Shown here in pieces: positions 47,147-55,228 of a stretch of 64,000 nucleotides of DNA (its first letter is position 1; every line of letters begins with the position of its first letter). A model generated the notes under the pieces. That model had not been told where the DNA came from. It searched no databases and was given only the letters and a program-made list of their open reading frames with translations. This DNA is from Xanthocytophaga agilis (GTDB taxonomy: Bacteria > Bacteroidota > Bacteroidia > Cytophagales > 172606-1): contig NZ_JASJOU010000001.1 of assembly GCF_030068605.1 (NCBI RefSeq), positions 434,001 to 498,000 of the forward strand, written 5' to 3'. The position numbers and the translations under genes were made by a program.

Positions 47147-48073
47147 TTATTGATTCATTTGTGCCAGTAGGAATAACACTGCCATACGGACAGACACTCC
47201 GTTCTCTACTTGTTGCAGAATAATTGAATGTTGGGAGTCTGCAGCATCACTGGTAAGTTCTACACCCCGATTGATAGGGCCTGGGTGCATAAGAATAATC
47301 TCTTTATTTAGTGAATCAAGCAGTGCTTTATCTATGCCATAATAGAGACTATATTCCCGTAAGGAGGGAAAATATTTGATCTGCTGACGTTCTAGTTGTA
47401 TACGAAGCACATTTGCCACATCACACCATTGCAAGGCTTTACGAACATCATATTCTACTTTAACACCTAATTCCTGAATATATTTAGGTATAAGCGTAAT
47501 AGGTCCACAAACCATTACTTCTGCTCCTAATTTTTGCAGACAGAATATATTAGAGAGAGCAACTCGTGAATGGAGAATATCACCAATAATAGCTATTTTC
47601 TTTCCTTCCAGACTTCCAAGTTTTTCACGAATAGAGAATGCATCTAATAAAGCTTGAGTAGGATGTTCATGTGTCCCGTCTCCCGCATTGACTACATTAG
47701 CTTTGATGTGTTTGGATAAGTAATGAGGAGCTCCTGGACTAGAGTGGCGCATTACTATCATATCTACCTTCATTGCCAGGATATTATTAACTGTATCCAG
47801 TAGTGTTTCTCCCTTTTTTACAGAACTTCCTGAAGATGAAAAATTGACTACATCCGCAGATAATCGTTTTTCAGCTAATTCAAATGACAGGCGGGTTCTT
47901 GTCGAGTTTTCAAAAAAGACATTGGCAATAGTTATATCTCGCAAAGAAGGTACTTTTTTGATAGGGCGGTTGATTACTTCTTTAAAGGTATCAGCCGTTT
48001 CAAAAATCAGTTCTATATCCTCACGTGTGAGGTCTTTGATTCCAAGTAAGTGTCTGACACTCAGTGAAGGCAT
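47147..48073 (-). CDS. pyrB: Aspartate carbamoyltransferase catalytic subunit
   Basis: A 308-residue enzyme of pyrimidine synthesis, condensing carbamoyl phosphate and aspartate. The carbamoyl-phosphate site is FFENSTRTRLSFELAEKRL, the second is GDGTHEHPTQALLDAFSI, and the C-terminal motif is MHPGPINRGVEL. Length and motifs are normal. It follows pyrR by 74 bases on the same strand, so the two are likely one pyrimidine operon. No pyrI regulatory-subunit gene is adjacent. Confidence 0.96.
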   Translation of the reverse strand: MPSLSVRHLLGIKDLTREDIELIFETADTFKEVINRPIKKVPSLRDITIANVFFENSTRTRLSFELAEKRLSADVVNFSSSGSSVKKGETLLDTVNNILAMKVDMIVMRHSSPGAPHYLSKHIKANVVNAGDGTHEHPTQALLDAFSIREKLGSLEGKKIAIIGDILHSRVALSNIFCLQKLGAEVMVCGPITLIPKYIQELGVKVEYDVRKALQWCDVANVLRIQLERQQIKYFPSLREYSLYYGIDKALLDSLNKEIILMHPGPINRGVELTSDAADSQHSIILQQVENGVSVRMAVLFLLAQMNQ

Positions 48074-48147
48074 TGCGTTAATTATAAAGTTGTAATAAGA
48101 ATTTATAAAGCAAACTATCTATTTTAAGACAAAGGACTGCGGATAGT

Positions 48148-48702
48148 TTATCCAGTTGTATCCTGAGTATCTACTAACCAGATGGCATTTTCTGTTGCCC
48201 CTTTCTCTGTCCATTCCACTAAAACACGTTGAGATAGAATGGTATTTACGTGTTGACCAACATAATGTGGCTCGATAGGCAAATCTCTGCTGTATTTTCT
48301 ATCAATCAAGACCAGTAATTCCACCTTATGGGGTCTTCCAAATGCAATCATTGCATCTAGTGCTGCCCGTATTGATCTGCCAGTGAATAATACATCATCG
48401 ATTAAAATGACCTTTTTGTTTTCAATAATAAAAGGTACATGTGTTGTATTGGCAAGAAGGGGTGTTTCCCGTCTGCGAAAATCGTCTCTATAAAAAGTGG
48501 TATCCAGATATCCGGTTGGAACGTTTTTACCTGTTAATTCCTGCAACTTGCTCTGAATGTGTTTGGCTAGAAAAACGCCTTTGGGTTGTAAACCAAGAAT
48601 GACTGACTGCTCGAAAGTGTCATGATTTTCAATGAGCTGCTGGCACAAACGTGTGATAGTAATGTCCAGCAAACGACTATCTAAAATTAGTCTTTTAGGC
48701 AT
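48148..48702 (-). CDS. pyrR: PyrR-type phosphoribosyltransferase regulator
   Basis: A 184-residue PyrR. The PRPP-binding loop VILIDDVLFTGRSIRAALD is intact, as are the N-terminal RLILDSRLLDITITRLCQQL and the flexible YLDTTFYRDDFRRRET segment. PyrR proteins are UMP-dependent RNA-binding attenuation regulators in Firmicutes and can have uracil phosphoribosyltransferase activity. No binding loop or attenuator precedes this operon, and the leader from its promoter is only about 15 bases, so here enzymatic function may dominate. Confidence 0.92.
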   Translation of the reverse strand: MPKRLILDSRLLDITITRLCQQLIENHDTFEQSVILGLQPKGVFLAKHIQSKLQELTGKNVPTGYLDTTFYRDDFRRRETPLLANTTHVPFIIENKKVILIDDVLFTGRSIRAALDAMIAFGRPHKVELLVLIDRKYSRDLPIEPHYVGQHVNTILSQRVLVEWTEKGATENAIWLVDTQDTTG

Positions 48703-48722
48703 GGGGGTTGTAAATATGCCTG

Positions 48723-48730
48723 CAAAGATA
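48723..48730 (-). promoter_or_regulatory. TAnnTTTG promoter of pyrR-pyrB
   Basis: Reading leftward, TATCTTTG is an exact -7 element. It lies 20 bases upstream of the pyrR ATG, so the leader is too short for an attenuator. Confidence 0.6.
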
Positions 48731-48865
48731 AAAACGATTTCGGATTTCAGTTTCGCACATCGGAATTTTTTACATATTTTATGAAATGTATCTCATGGAG
48801 AATATGTTATGATTTTATCAAATATTAATCTTTATTCTCATAAATCTTTAATGTCTGAATAAACA

Positions 48866-48894
48866 AAAACCCCGTCTCAAAGAGCGGGGCTTTT
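48866..48894 (-). terminator. Intrinsic terminator after the CI-like regulator gene
   Basis: A GC-rich hairpin (GCCCCG and CGGGG core with a 10-base loop) is followed on the minus strand by TTTTTGTTT, 30 bases after the regulator's stop. Confidence 0.8.
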
Positions 48895-48923
48895 GCGATT
48901 ATTAGGTCATTCTCAGCAGATTT

Positions 48924-49946
48924 TTATCCAATTCGACGTTGTAATTCCTGTAATTGATCTTTCATTTTCGCTAGTTCCAACTCTACTTCATACAAGAATC
49001 CTTTAACTGGTTGCATATTCATATGAGCTTTTACCTTCCATATTTCCTTAACATCTTTGGTGGCAATAGAATATGTTGGGTAAATTGAATTATCTGATTG
49101 CAGGTAAAGCTTTTGTGAATCTTCTACATACTCAACTCGTTTCACTACTACACTTTCTTTAGTATCAGATACGACTACATACATTTCTCCACTTCTGATA
49201 TCTCTCAATTTTTCTGTAAATTCACAAACCAGCCAATCACCCGTGTGTAGAGTAGGTTCCATACTTTGCCCTGTTACCTGAAAGGCTCGAAATGTGCCAT
49301 TTCTAAACTCTACGCTAGGAATAGAAAAGGCTGGCAGATTACGAATGTATTCTGGTTCAACACATCCTTGCATATATCCGGCGGCAGCTTTAGTACTAAC
49401 CATCAGTATATTATCAGTACCTTCCTGGTTGACTGTAACTGCAAATGGCTGAATAATACGCTCCGTTTGAGTGATAACACGTTCTACCACATTGCCTTTG
49501 CTTGTGTCTTTGTCCAGGCGTAATTTTTCATTTTCTCTTTCGAGTTCTTTCCGTTTGCGATATAGATCATCATTGGTTTCTTCAATTAACTCAATACGAG
49601 CCTTTAGCATATCATTTTCAGCCTGAATGCGTTGCCAGTCGCGATTAGTAGATTCGCCTGTTCCCAGAAAAGAGTTGGTTGACAGAATACGTTGTGCTGC
49701 TGGTGTAGGAGGGGTAGTATTTAGAAACATTTCACCTTCACCATGATATAACCATTGTTTATTAAGGTTAGGAAAAATTTCTACCAGCTTTTCCAATACT
49801 GCTGTGCTGGGCAGATTCTTTCCACTTTCAATCTGAGAAATACTGGATTGGGTAATCTCCAGCTTCTCTCCAAACTCTTGCTGATTTAAGCCTGCTGCTT
49901 TGCGCAATTGTTTAAAACGTTGCGCATATGTTGAAAAAGGTGTCAT
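48924..49946 (-). CDS. CI/LexA-like XRE regulator with S24 protease domain
   Basis: A 340-residue phage-repressor-type protein. Residues 5-65 are an XRE helix-turn-helix (LRKAAGLNQQEFGEKLEITQSSISQIESG). A coiled coil follows (about 105-150, NDDLYRKRKELERENEKLRL), and then a LexA/CI-like S24 domain: catalytic Ser in VTGQSMEPTLHTGDWLV and Lys in SVVVKRVEYV. An Ala-Gly pair before it (TKAAAGYMQG) could be the self-cleavage site. The long coiled coil is unusual for CI. It is divergent from the nuclease-recombinase genes, whose expression it probably represses until DNA damage. Confidence 0.85.
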   Translation of the reverse strand: MTPFSTYAQRFKQLRKAAGLNQQEFGEKLEITQSSISQIESGKNLPSTAVLEKLVEIFPNLNKQWLYHGEGEMFLNTTPPTPAAQRILSTNSFLGTGESTNRDWQRIQAENDMLKARIELIEETNDDLYRKRKELERENEKLRLDKDTSKGNVVERVITQTERIIQPFAVTVNQEGTDNILMVSTKAAAGYMQGCVEPEYIRNLPAFSIPSVEFRNGTFRAFQVTGQSMEPTLHTGDWLVCEFTEKLRDIRSGEMYVVVSDTKESVVVKRVEYVEDSQKLYLQSDNSIYPTYSIATKDVKEIWKVKAHMNMQPVKGFLYEVELELAKMKDQLQELQRRIG

Positions 49947-50070
49947 GTTATTATAATAAGAAGAAAGTTACAATGATATTTCTTTCGCTGTAGTAATAAT
50001 TTTCGAATGCAATAATAATTAAAATAAATTATTTATTCCTATTTTTTAGTGATAAAAATTATTTTACCTC

Positions 50071-50119
50071 AAAAATAAGAAATTTTATTTTTGATTTTTA
50101 TCTGTTTTAATTATATTTG
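50071..50119 (+). promoter_or_regulatory. Promoter and candidate operator of the nuclease gene
   Basis: TATATTTG (50112-50119) is an exact -7 element, and TTG (50091-50093) lies 18 bases upstream as the -33. An inverted repeat AAAAATAA / TTATTTTT (50071-50078 and 50085-50092, six bases apart) overlaps the -33, so a bound repressor would block the promoter. AT-rich sequence makes chance repeats likely, so the operator is tentative. Confidence 0.55.
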
Positions 50120-50159
50120 CAACGGTTTAAATGGTTTGATTATAATAAAGCGAGATAAT

Positions 50160-50957
50160 ATGTTTATACCTGCTATTGCATCCAGACCTTCTGTATCTCA
50201 GTCCCTGGTGAAAGAATTGCGTAATGATGTATGTCCCAGACGTATATATGGTGCTTATGTTTTAGGATTGCCTACAGTGCCTACAGATAGTCAGTTGAGA
50301 GGTATTTACTTTGAGTATAAACTCACTGGTTCATGTGGTAAATCGGGGATTCCGCCTATAGAACCTCTGCAGAAAACAGGTAAGCGATATGTGGATTTTG
50401 AGCGGCTGGATGGACAGGCTCAATTTATACGAGAAGAACTGTTTCCTTATTATGGTATAGAAATACTGGATACGGATGTTGTGATCGCAACTGAGTTTAC
50501 TCATCCTGACACAGACGAGATTGTTACTGTAAAATGCCGTCTGGATGTTTTGGCACGGGTAAATAATAAACTGGCAGTGATTGATATCAAGGCAACTGGA
50601 GACGTAGCAAACGGTGGATGGCGGAATCCGATAGGACTGGATCATACACAGGCTTATTTCTATATGTGGGCTTTATATCAGTCGAAGGAACTTAATAGCG
50701 AGGGTGTTATGCCTGAGTTTTATTATATAGTAGCAGACTGGTCTCCACGAAGTGATTATGAAGTAATTAAAGTAGAATGGAATAATGGAAGTTTCTGGGA
50801 AGTGCGTCATGCTGCAACAGAAGCATTTGATAAAATGAAGAGTATGGAAGAGCAGGGGTTTCCTGCCAGACCATCTTATCAACAGTGTCAATCTTGTCCA
50901 TTCCAACATTCCTGTACAGATAAAAAACAGTTCAAAGAAGTAAAAGTAATCTGGTAA
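50160..50957 (+). CDS. Cas4/RecB-like PD-(D/E)XK Fe-S nuclease
   Basis: A 265-residue single-domain nuclease of the RecB/Cas4 type. The start is ATG 50160; the 23 residues encoded upstream (MIFICFNYICNG...) overlap the promoter. The active site reads RGIYFE (Glu52), RLDV (Asp129), IDIKATGD (Asp142, Lys144) and HTQAYFY (Gln164, Tyr168). Four cysteines match the Cas4 layout for a [4Fe-4S] cluster: Cys25 (DVCPRR) and Cys243, Cys246 and Cys252 (QCQSCPFQHSCTD). No CRISPR or other cas gene is nearby, so it is a phage-type 5'-3' or 3'-5' exonuclease that makes single strands for the recombinase downstream. Confidence 0.85.
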   Translation: MFIPAIASRPSVSQSLVKELRNDVCPRRIYGAYVLGLPTVPTDSQLRGIYFEYKLTGSCGKSGIPPIEPLQKTGKRYVDFERLDGQAQFIREELFPYYGIEILDTDVVIATEFTHPDTDEIVTVKCRLDVLARVNNKLAVIDIKATGDVANGGWRNPIGLDHTQAYFYMWALYQSKELNSEGVMPEFYYIVADWSPRSDYEVIKVEWNNGSFWEVRHAATEAFDKMKSMEEQGFPARPSYQQCQSCPFQHSCTDKKQFKEVKVIW

Positions 50958-51029
50958 AAAATAGACACTTTATTTCTGAGCAGAAAATAGTTGACAACCT
51001 TCTCTTTTGTTATTTTTCATCCTTGTTTG

Positions 51030-51063
51030 AAAACTCCGTTAACTCTGTTGACGGAGTTTTTTT
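51030..51063 (+). terminator. Intrinsic terminator
   Basis: A 10-bp stem AAAACTCCGT/ACGGAGTTTT with an 11-base loop and a T-run, 70 bases after the nuclease gene. The ATPase gene downstream therefore needs its own promoter. Confidence 0.85.
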
Positions 51064-51133
51064 ATTGTTATATATCATGTCTTATCACCTTATTTTATAA
51101 AGACCTGAAGTTGAGATGATAATAAATATCTTG

Positions 51134-51183
51134 AAAATAATTTTAATAATTATTTTGGATAATATAATATTTGATTATATTTG
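51134..51183 (+). promoter_or_regulatory. Promoter and candidate operator of the Sak4-like gene
   Basis: TATATTTG (51176-51183) is the same -7 octamer as at the nuclease promoter, with TTTTG (51153-51157) 18 bases upstream. An inverted repeat AAAATAATT / AATTATTTT (51134-51142 and 51148-51156) overlaps the -33. The shared layout suggests both are controlled by the same regulator. Confidence 0.55.
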
Positions 51184-51218
51184 TACTGTAAATAATATCG
51201 CATATAACGAATAAAACT

Positions 51219-51887
51219 ATGAATCTTATCACAATCATTGGCGGTGGTTCAGGTACAGGCAAGAGCTACTCACTACATAATTTAGGCAAAGATGCGGTTG
51301 TATTAAATGTTGAACGCAAAATGTTGCCCTTTCAATCCAAGGGATTGGTAAACGTACCAATCAATTCTACTTTCAAACTGTTTGAAGCAATTAACCGGTT
51401 ACGTGATAATGATGAGTTTAGAATAATAATACTGGATTCATTCTCTGAATTCTGTGATATTCTTCTGGCTGAATGTAAAAATAAAGCTAAGGGGTTTGAT
51501 GTATGGAACTTATATAACACAGAAATATTCAATTTGTTTCAGGCGTTGAAAAGCCTAAAAAACAAATATGTGTTTGTTGTAGGCCATACAGAAACTTTAA
51601 TGGACTCAGATGGAGAAAGAATTCAGCGGTTGAAAGTAAAAGGAAAAGAGAATGAAGGGATGATTGAAAAGAACGCAACGTGTGTGTTCTATTCCAAAAC
51701 TGTACGCAGACAGGATGGAAATGGAGTAGACTACAAGTTCATAACAAATACAGACGGGTATTTACCTGCTAAAACGCCATTTGGCATGTTTAAAGATTTT
51801 CTGGTTGAAAATGACCTTGCTGCAATTGTAAAGGTATACGACGCTTTCTATCATGAAAGTGCAATGAAACTGGCAGAAGCTGCCTGA
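51219..51887 (+). CDS. Sak4-like RecA-fold single-strand recombinase ATPase
   Basis: A 222-residue P-loop ATPase. Walker A is at residues 9-16 (IIGGGSGTGKSYSLHNLG), Walker B is FRIIILDSFSEF, and VVGHTETLMDSDGERI is the sensor-like segment. The length and N-terminal P-loop match phage Sak4-type annealing proteins (an AAA-like branch of the RecA fold) rather than full RecA, which is longer and has DNA-binding loops not seen here. Situated between a Cas4-like nuclease and an SSB-like protein, it is best read as the strand-annealing recombinase of a phage-type module. Confidence 0.78.
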   Translation: MNLITIIGGGSGTGKSYSLHNLGKDAVVLNVERKMLPFQSKGLVNVPINSTFKLFEAINRLRDNDEFRIIILDSFSEFCDILLAECKNKAKGFDVWNLYNTEIFNLFQALKSLKNKYVFVVGHTETLMDSDGERIQRLKVKGKENEGMIEKNATCVFYSKTVRRQDGNGVDYKFITNTDGYLPAKTPFGMFKDFLVENDLAAIVKVYDAFYHESAMKLAEAA

Positions 51888-51975
51888 TTTGTGGTTGCGA
51901 ATAGAGAGAAGTTTCAATAAGAAAACCAGAATATTTACTTCAAAAGATGTTTAACTTCCTTAATTTTTAAATTCT

Positions 51976-52863
51976 ATGTTAGCAACTTCCATTCCAACTA
52001 TGCCCCAAGAATCAGTACGTAGAGAACACTATGTAGGTATTTTGTTGGCGTATGTTGAAGCAATTAACCCAACCGATGCAGAACGTATTGAAATGGGTAT
52101 TGTCACTCAGGAGTCACTGGATAGTGGTAGAACCAAACCTGTAAACTATCGTGAAGAAGATGGTCGATATCGAATTGACTTCTGGTTAAAAGGTAAAGAT
52201 GAATCTGGGAAAGATGTACGGGTACGCCACTCTGTTTTTGTGAAAAATGAAGATGCTCGTCCATCGACAGTGGGTAATATCCAGGTAATTAATCAACAAG
52301 GGAAAACCGCTTACATCCCTCAGGTATTTTTCGAAAAAGGAAAATCTCCTTATGAAGATTGGTTTAGTGCTCCTTTTCAACGTGCACGTGTAGGAGAAGC
52401 AGAATTACTACACTTTGTAAATGCCTGGATGAACAAGAAAACAGAAGACAAAGCAGTTGTACTGGATTTTGCATCCATTTCTAAAGGAAACCTGAAACAA
52501 TTGCACCAGATTCTGCAAAGTGATAAAGCTTCTTATGTGAAAATAATGCTGGGCGTACGTATTGCAGATGACGGACGTCGTTTTCAGACTGTATTTCCTC
52601 GTTTGGTTATGCCTTCATGGACAATAAACTATGAACGTTTGCATAAAGAATTGGTGAATTATTTGTCAAATGCCCAATCTCGTAATGATTATGGTGTTAC
52701 TCCGGATATGGCGTATGACCGCAAATTATATCGCCTTCGTGTGTATGATGAAGTAGTGACGACAAGTAATTCATCTAACATGATGCATTCCAATATGCAG
52801 GAACCTATTTCACAGCTAGACCTGCCTATTACATCCATGCATGATGAAGACCTGCCTTTTTAA
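51976..52863 (+). CDS. SSB-like protein with DEDLPF tail (recombination module)
   Basis: A 295-residue protein of unknown family. The N-terminal 130 residues are beta-rich (YRIDFWLKGKDESGKDVRVR; TVGNIQVINQQGKTAYIPQV) and could be an OB fold; a helical middle follows (about 165-220). The C-terminus, after a disordered Ser/Asn/Met stretch, is SMHDEDLPF: acidic residues ending in Leu-Pro-Phe, as in the C-terminal tip of bacterial SSB that recruits repair proteins. With the nuclease and recombinase upstream, I infer a single-strand DNA-binding or mediator role. That is from context and the tail only. Confidence 0.55.
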   Translation: MLATSIPTMPQESVRREHYVGILLAYVEAINPTDAERIEMGIVTQESLDSGRTKPVNYREEDGRYRIDFWLKGKDESGKDVRVRHSVFVKNEDARPSTVGNIQVINQQGKTAYIPQVFFEKGKSPYEDWFSAPFQRARVGEAELLHFVNAWMNKKTEDKAVVLDFASISKGNLKQLHQILQSDKASYVKIMLGVRIADDGRRFQTVFPRLVMPSWTINYERLHKELVNYLSNAQSRNDYGVTPDMAYDRKLYRLRVYDEVVTTSNSSNMMHSNMQEPISQLDLPITSMHDEDLPF

Positions 52864-52964
52864 GTAAGATCTGATGAGAGGGTGAAATCTGGCAGGAAAT
52901 TTATCAATAGATTTCCCCTCTCTCAACCAGCTATAGTACCTTATTATATTCATTTACTACAACT

Positions 52965-53273
52965 ATGATTTCGAATAAAGATTTATATCTGGAAGAATAC
53001 TATCAGAACGGCGCAGAGATAGCTATGTATCAGGAATTTGAAGCATGGCAGGCGTGGGAGGCATTGTTGAAATGGGCCGATGATCGTATTCGTCAATCTG
53101 AATCATTTTTTCTGGATTTAAGAGATGATTCTTTAGAACCTGTAGAAATAACGCCGGAAGATGAATTAATCAGTGAGGAAATGAATTGGTTTATGCGTGG
53201 AGACTCTGTTTCACAGGAAGGAAAGTCAATTCGTTTTTTGCCGGAAAATACCGGATGGCGTATACCTGCCTAA
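52965..53273 (+). CDS. Small acidic hypothetical protein
   Basis: A 102-residue acidic, Trp-rich protein (MISNKDLYLEEYYQNGAEIA; EAWQAWEALLKWADDR). It is helical in the first half and poorly ordered after. No family is recognised. It is the fourth gene of the rightward module, 101 bases after the SSB-like gene, and of the kind often seen in phage early regions. Confidence 0.6.
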   Translation: MISNKDLYLEEYYQNGAEIAMYQEFEAWQAWEALLKWADDRIRQSESFFLDLRDDSLEPVEITPEDELISEEMNWFMRGDSVSQEGKSIRFLPENTGWRIPA

Positions 53274-53342
53274 GGAAAGTGGTACTCTTTCAGATTTGAT
53301 CTTTATCTGGTAGAAGGGATTCATTTTAAAAAAACAAACCAT

Positions 53343-53711
53343 ATGAATAGTAAAGTTAAGCAGTTATGGACGGAGGCATTGCTCAGTGGGGAGTATAAAC
53401 AGGGATCTAAACGGCTTAGAGATAAAGAAGATCATTTCTGTGTATTGGGAGTATTATGTGATTTATATGTAAAACACCATACGGATTGCCGATGGAAGCC
53501 TATGGAAACCAAAAGTGGTTTTCGGATTGTCGGTAAACGTGAAATTCATTGGTGTGAAGACTATTTGATTGAGCCTGTAATGGAATGGGCTGGATTGGAA
53601 AAAAATAATCCGTTGGTAGAATATGACGGACAAAATATTTCTCTGGTAGCTTTGAACGATAAGGGATTACCATTCGAACAAATTGCCAGATTAATAAAAC
53701 AACAGCTTTAG
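53343..53711 (+). CDS. Phage-type small hypothetical protein
   Basis: A 122-residue protein whose N-terminus (KVKQLWTEALLSGEYKQGSK ... FCVLGVLCDLYVKHH) matches a common small-protein family of phages and mobile elements of unknown function. The second half has a D-G-Q-N-I-S-L-V-A-L-N-D-K-type segment that is also conserved in that family. It supports a phage origin for the module. Function unknown. Confidence 0.7.
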   Translation: MNSKVKQLWTEALLSGEYKQGSKRLRDKEDHFCVLGVLCDLYVKHHTDCRWKPMETKSGFRIVGKREIHWCEDYLIEPVMEWAGLEKNNPLVEYDGQNISLVALNDKGLPFEQIARLIKQQL

Positions 53712-53782
53712 ACTATAAAAAATGCTGGTTGCAATAGGTGGACCAGGTGTTTTTACAAATTAAAACAAAACTAATAATAGCC

Positions 53783-54046
53783 ATGTACGTTGCTGAAAAG
53801 ATCACTTGCCCTCATTGTGCCGGAAGTCGTACTGTTCAGATACAGGAACGCGAATTTGCTATCTGCGGTGTTTGTAGTGGCAGAGGGTATATTCAAAAGT
53901 ATCAAAAACTTACTGCTGCTCAGATTTTTGGAATGATATGGCAGGAAGATACGAATACGGATGTTAAGTATGCTGTTAACAGTGGAGAAGGGGGAAGTTC
54001 GCAAGATAGAAATGATGATCGGAAAGGCGTTATTAAGAAGTCATAG
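53783..54046 (+). CDS. Small DnaJ-type zinc-finger protein
   Basis: An 87-residue protein with two CxxC pairs separated by about 17 residues (ITCPHCAGSRTVQI and AICGVCSGRGYIQ), a DnaJ central-domain-like zinc ribbon. The start is ATG 53783; an upstream in-frame GTG at 53738 would add 15 residues without clear meaning. The C-terminal half is polar and disordered. In phages such proteins are common and mostly unassigned. It is 71 bases after the preceding gene. Confidence 0.6.
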   Translation: MYVAEKITCPHCAGSRTVQIQEREFAICGVCSGRGYIQKYQKLTAAQIFGMIWQEDTNTDVKYAVNSGEGGSSQDRNDDRKGVIKKS

Positions 54047-54154
54047 GCCAGACAAAGGTGAGTAATAGATCGCTGATAGATTACTCAATAAAGGATGTGG
54101 TTTTATGTATTGATATATCCTGTTTTCAGTGTATTACTTTTCGATTTTTTACTG

Positions 54155-54562
54155 ATGATTGAACTTACAACCCGCTATCCTTGTCAACGCATTACCCTTG
54201 ACCCTGATTTTACAGAGATGGTTTTAGATAAAGTAATCCTCCTTTCACATATTTCTTATTTTGACTGGATTGATGATTTTATAAAAATCTATTTCTGTAT
54301 TAAGATGACTAACCATAATGGACGGACTGAAAGTATCATATGGCATCCATTCAATGAAGTTTCTGTTGCAAATTGTTATCCTATTGCTGAGTATAATGAA
54401 GTAATCGAAATACCTGAATGGGCTATAGAAGCAGAAGTCTCATTGGTGAATACAGATCTTCTGACAGGAGATGAAGTTGTAGGTGTTTTTCTGGATTTTA
54501 CTAAAGCACCACGCTCAGTGCAGGAAACAAACCGAGTTGATGTGAGTGCAGATGTATATTAA
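54155..54562 (+). CDS. Hypothetical protein
   Basis: A 135-residue acidic soluble protein (MIELTTRYPCQRITLDPDF). The frame is open up to an ATG at 54095, whose added 20 residues (MWFYVLIYPVFSVLLFDFLL) are hydrophobic and could be a membrane anchor or merely an AT-rich extension; I prefer 54155. It has no recognised motif. Its composition resembles that of the other small genes of the module. Confidence 0.5.
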   Translation: MIELTTRYPCQRITLDPDFTEMVLDKVILLSHISYFDWIDDFIKIYFCIKMTNHNGRTESIIWHPFNEVSVANCYPIAEYNEVIEIPEWAIEAEVSLVNTDLLTGDEVVGVFLDFTKAPRSVQETNRVDVSADVY

Positions 54563-54652
54563 AATAGAAGTGGAATTGTGCAGGATTACATACACAAATT
54601 TAACCAATCCACTTATTACCCAAATTGAAAATAATTAAAACGTTAGAAAACT

Positions 54653-55021
54653 ATGGCACTTAAGATTAAACGTAGATTAACAACAGAAACTATTGATAAT
54701 CTGGCAACGACATTGCCGTTATATCTGACAGACGAGTTTAATATATGGTACTATGCTGTTTTGGATGAAAATACTGTGTTGGTAGTTTCATGTGATTCAT
54801 GCCAGGTACAGACTTTTGATGAGACTTTTAATAGCAAATATTCCATAGATTTTGATGAATTGAAAAAATGTGATGCAGCTTCTTTTAATGAGGTATACTC
54901 ACATACCAGAGAAAGATTAGTGGATGCTGACAGAAAGCTTCAGTCTTCTTTGGCTGTATCAAAGTCTACCTTTACAGAACTTTTCATTGAGAGTGCCGAT
55001 CATTTACGTGCTGCCAGCTAA
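54653..55021 (+). CDS. Hypothetical protein
   Basis: A 122-residue acidic protein with a basic start (MALKIKRRLTTETIDNLATT), a beta-rich central part (YYAVLDENTVLVVSCDSCQV), and a helical end (RERLVDADRKLQSSLAVSK). No family is recognised. It is the last gene of the module: a strong terminator follows 29 bases after the stop. Confidence 0.55.
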   Translation: MALKIKRRLTTETIDNLATTLPLYLTDEFNIWYYAVLDENTVLVVSCDSCQVQTFDETFNSKYSIDFDELKKCDAASFNEVYSHTRERLVDADRKLQSSLAVSKSTFTELFIESADHLRAAS

Positions 55022-55050
55022 TAATCAGATAGATTATTAATATAATACAC

Positions 55051-55095
55051 AGTCCCATTGTATGTAGTCAGAGTAACATACAATGGGACTTTTTC
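55051..55095 (+). terminator. Intrinsic terminator closing the recombination module
   Basis: A 15-bp perfect stem (55051-55065 with 55076-55090), 10-base loop and a run of five T. Confidence 0.88.
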
Positions 55096-55228
55096 TGTTT
55101 GTAAGCTTGGGAAGTGATAGCGATTGACTATGATTGTTTAAATGCTTATTGTTTTAGAATTTCAATAACCTTTTCCTAGACATTATCTGTACTTGTCTGA
55201 ATACCTTCTATATTGTTGTTAATCATAG

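Noticed and set aside
48703-48740. PyrR attenuator in the pyrR leader
   Set aside because: The -7 element lies 20 bases from the start codon, leaving no room for anti-terminator and terminator hairpins.
50160-50957. CRISPR adaptation nuclease Cas4
   Set aside because: No array, Cas1, Cas2 or effector gene is present; the context is phage-type recombination.
48924-55021. Complete prophage
   Set aside because: There is no integrase, terminase, portal, capsid, tail or lysis gene, and housekeeping genes lie directly on both sides within the window.
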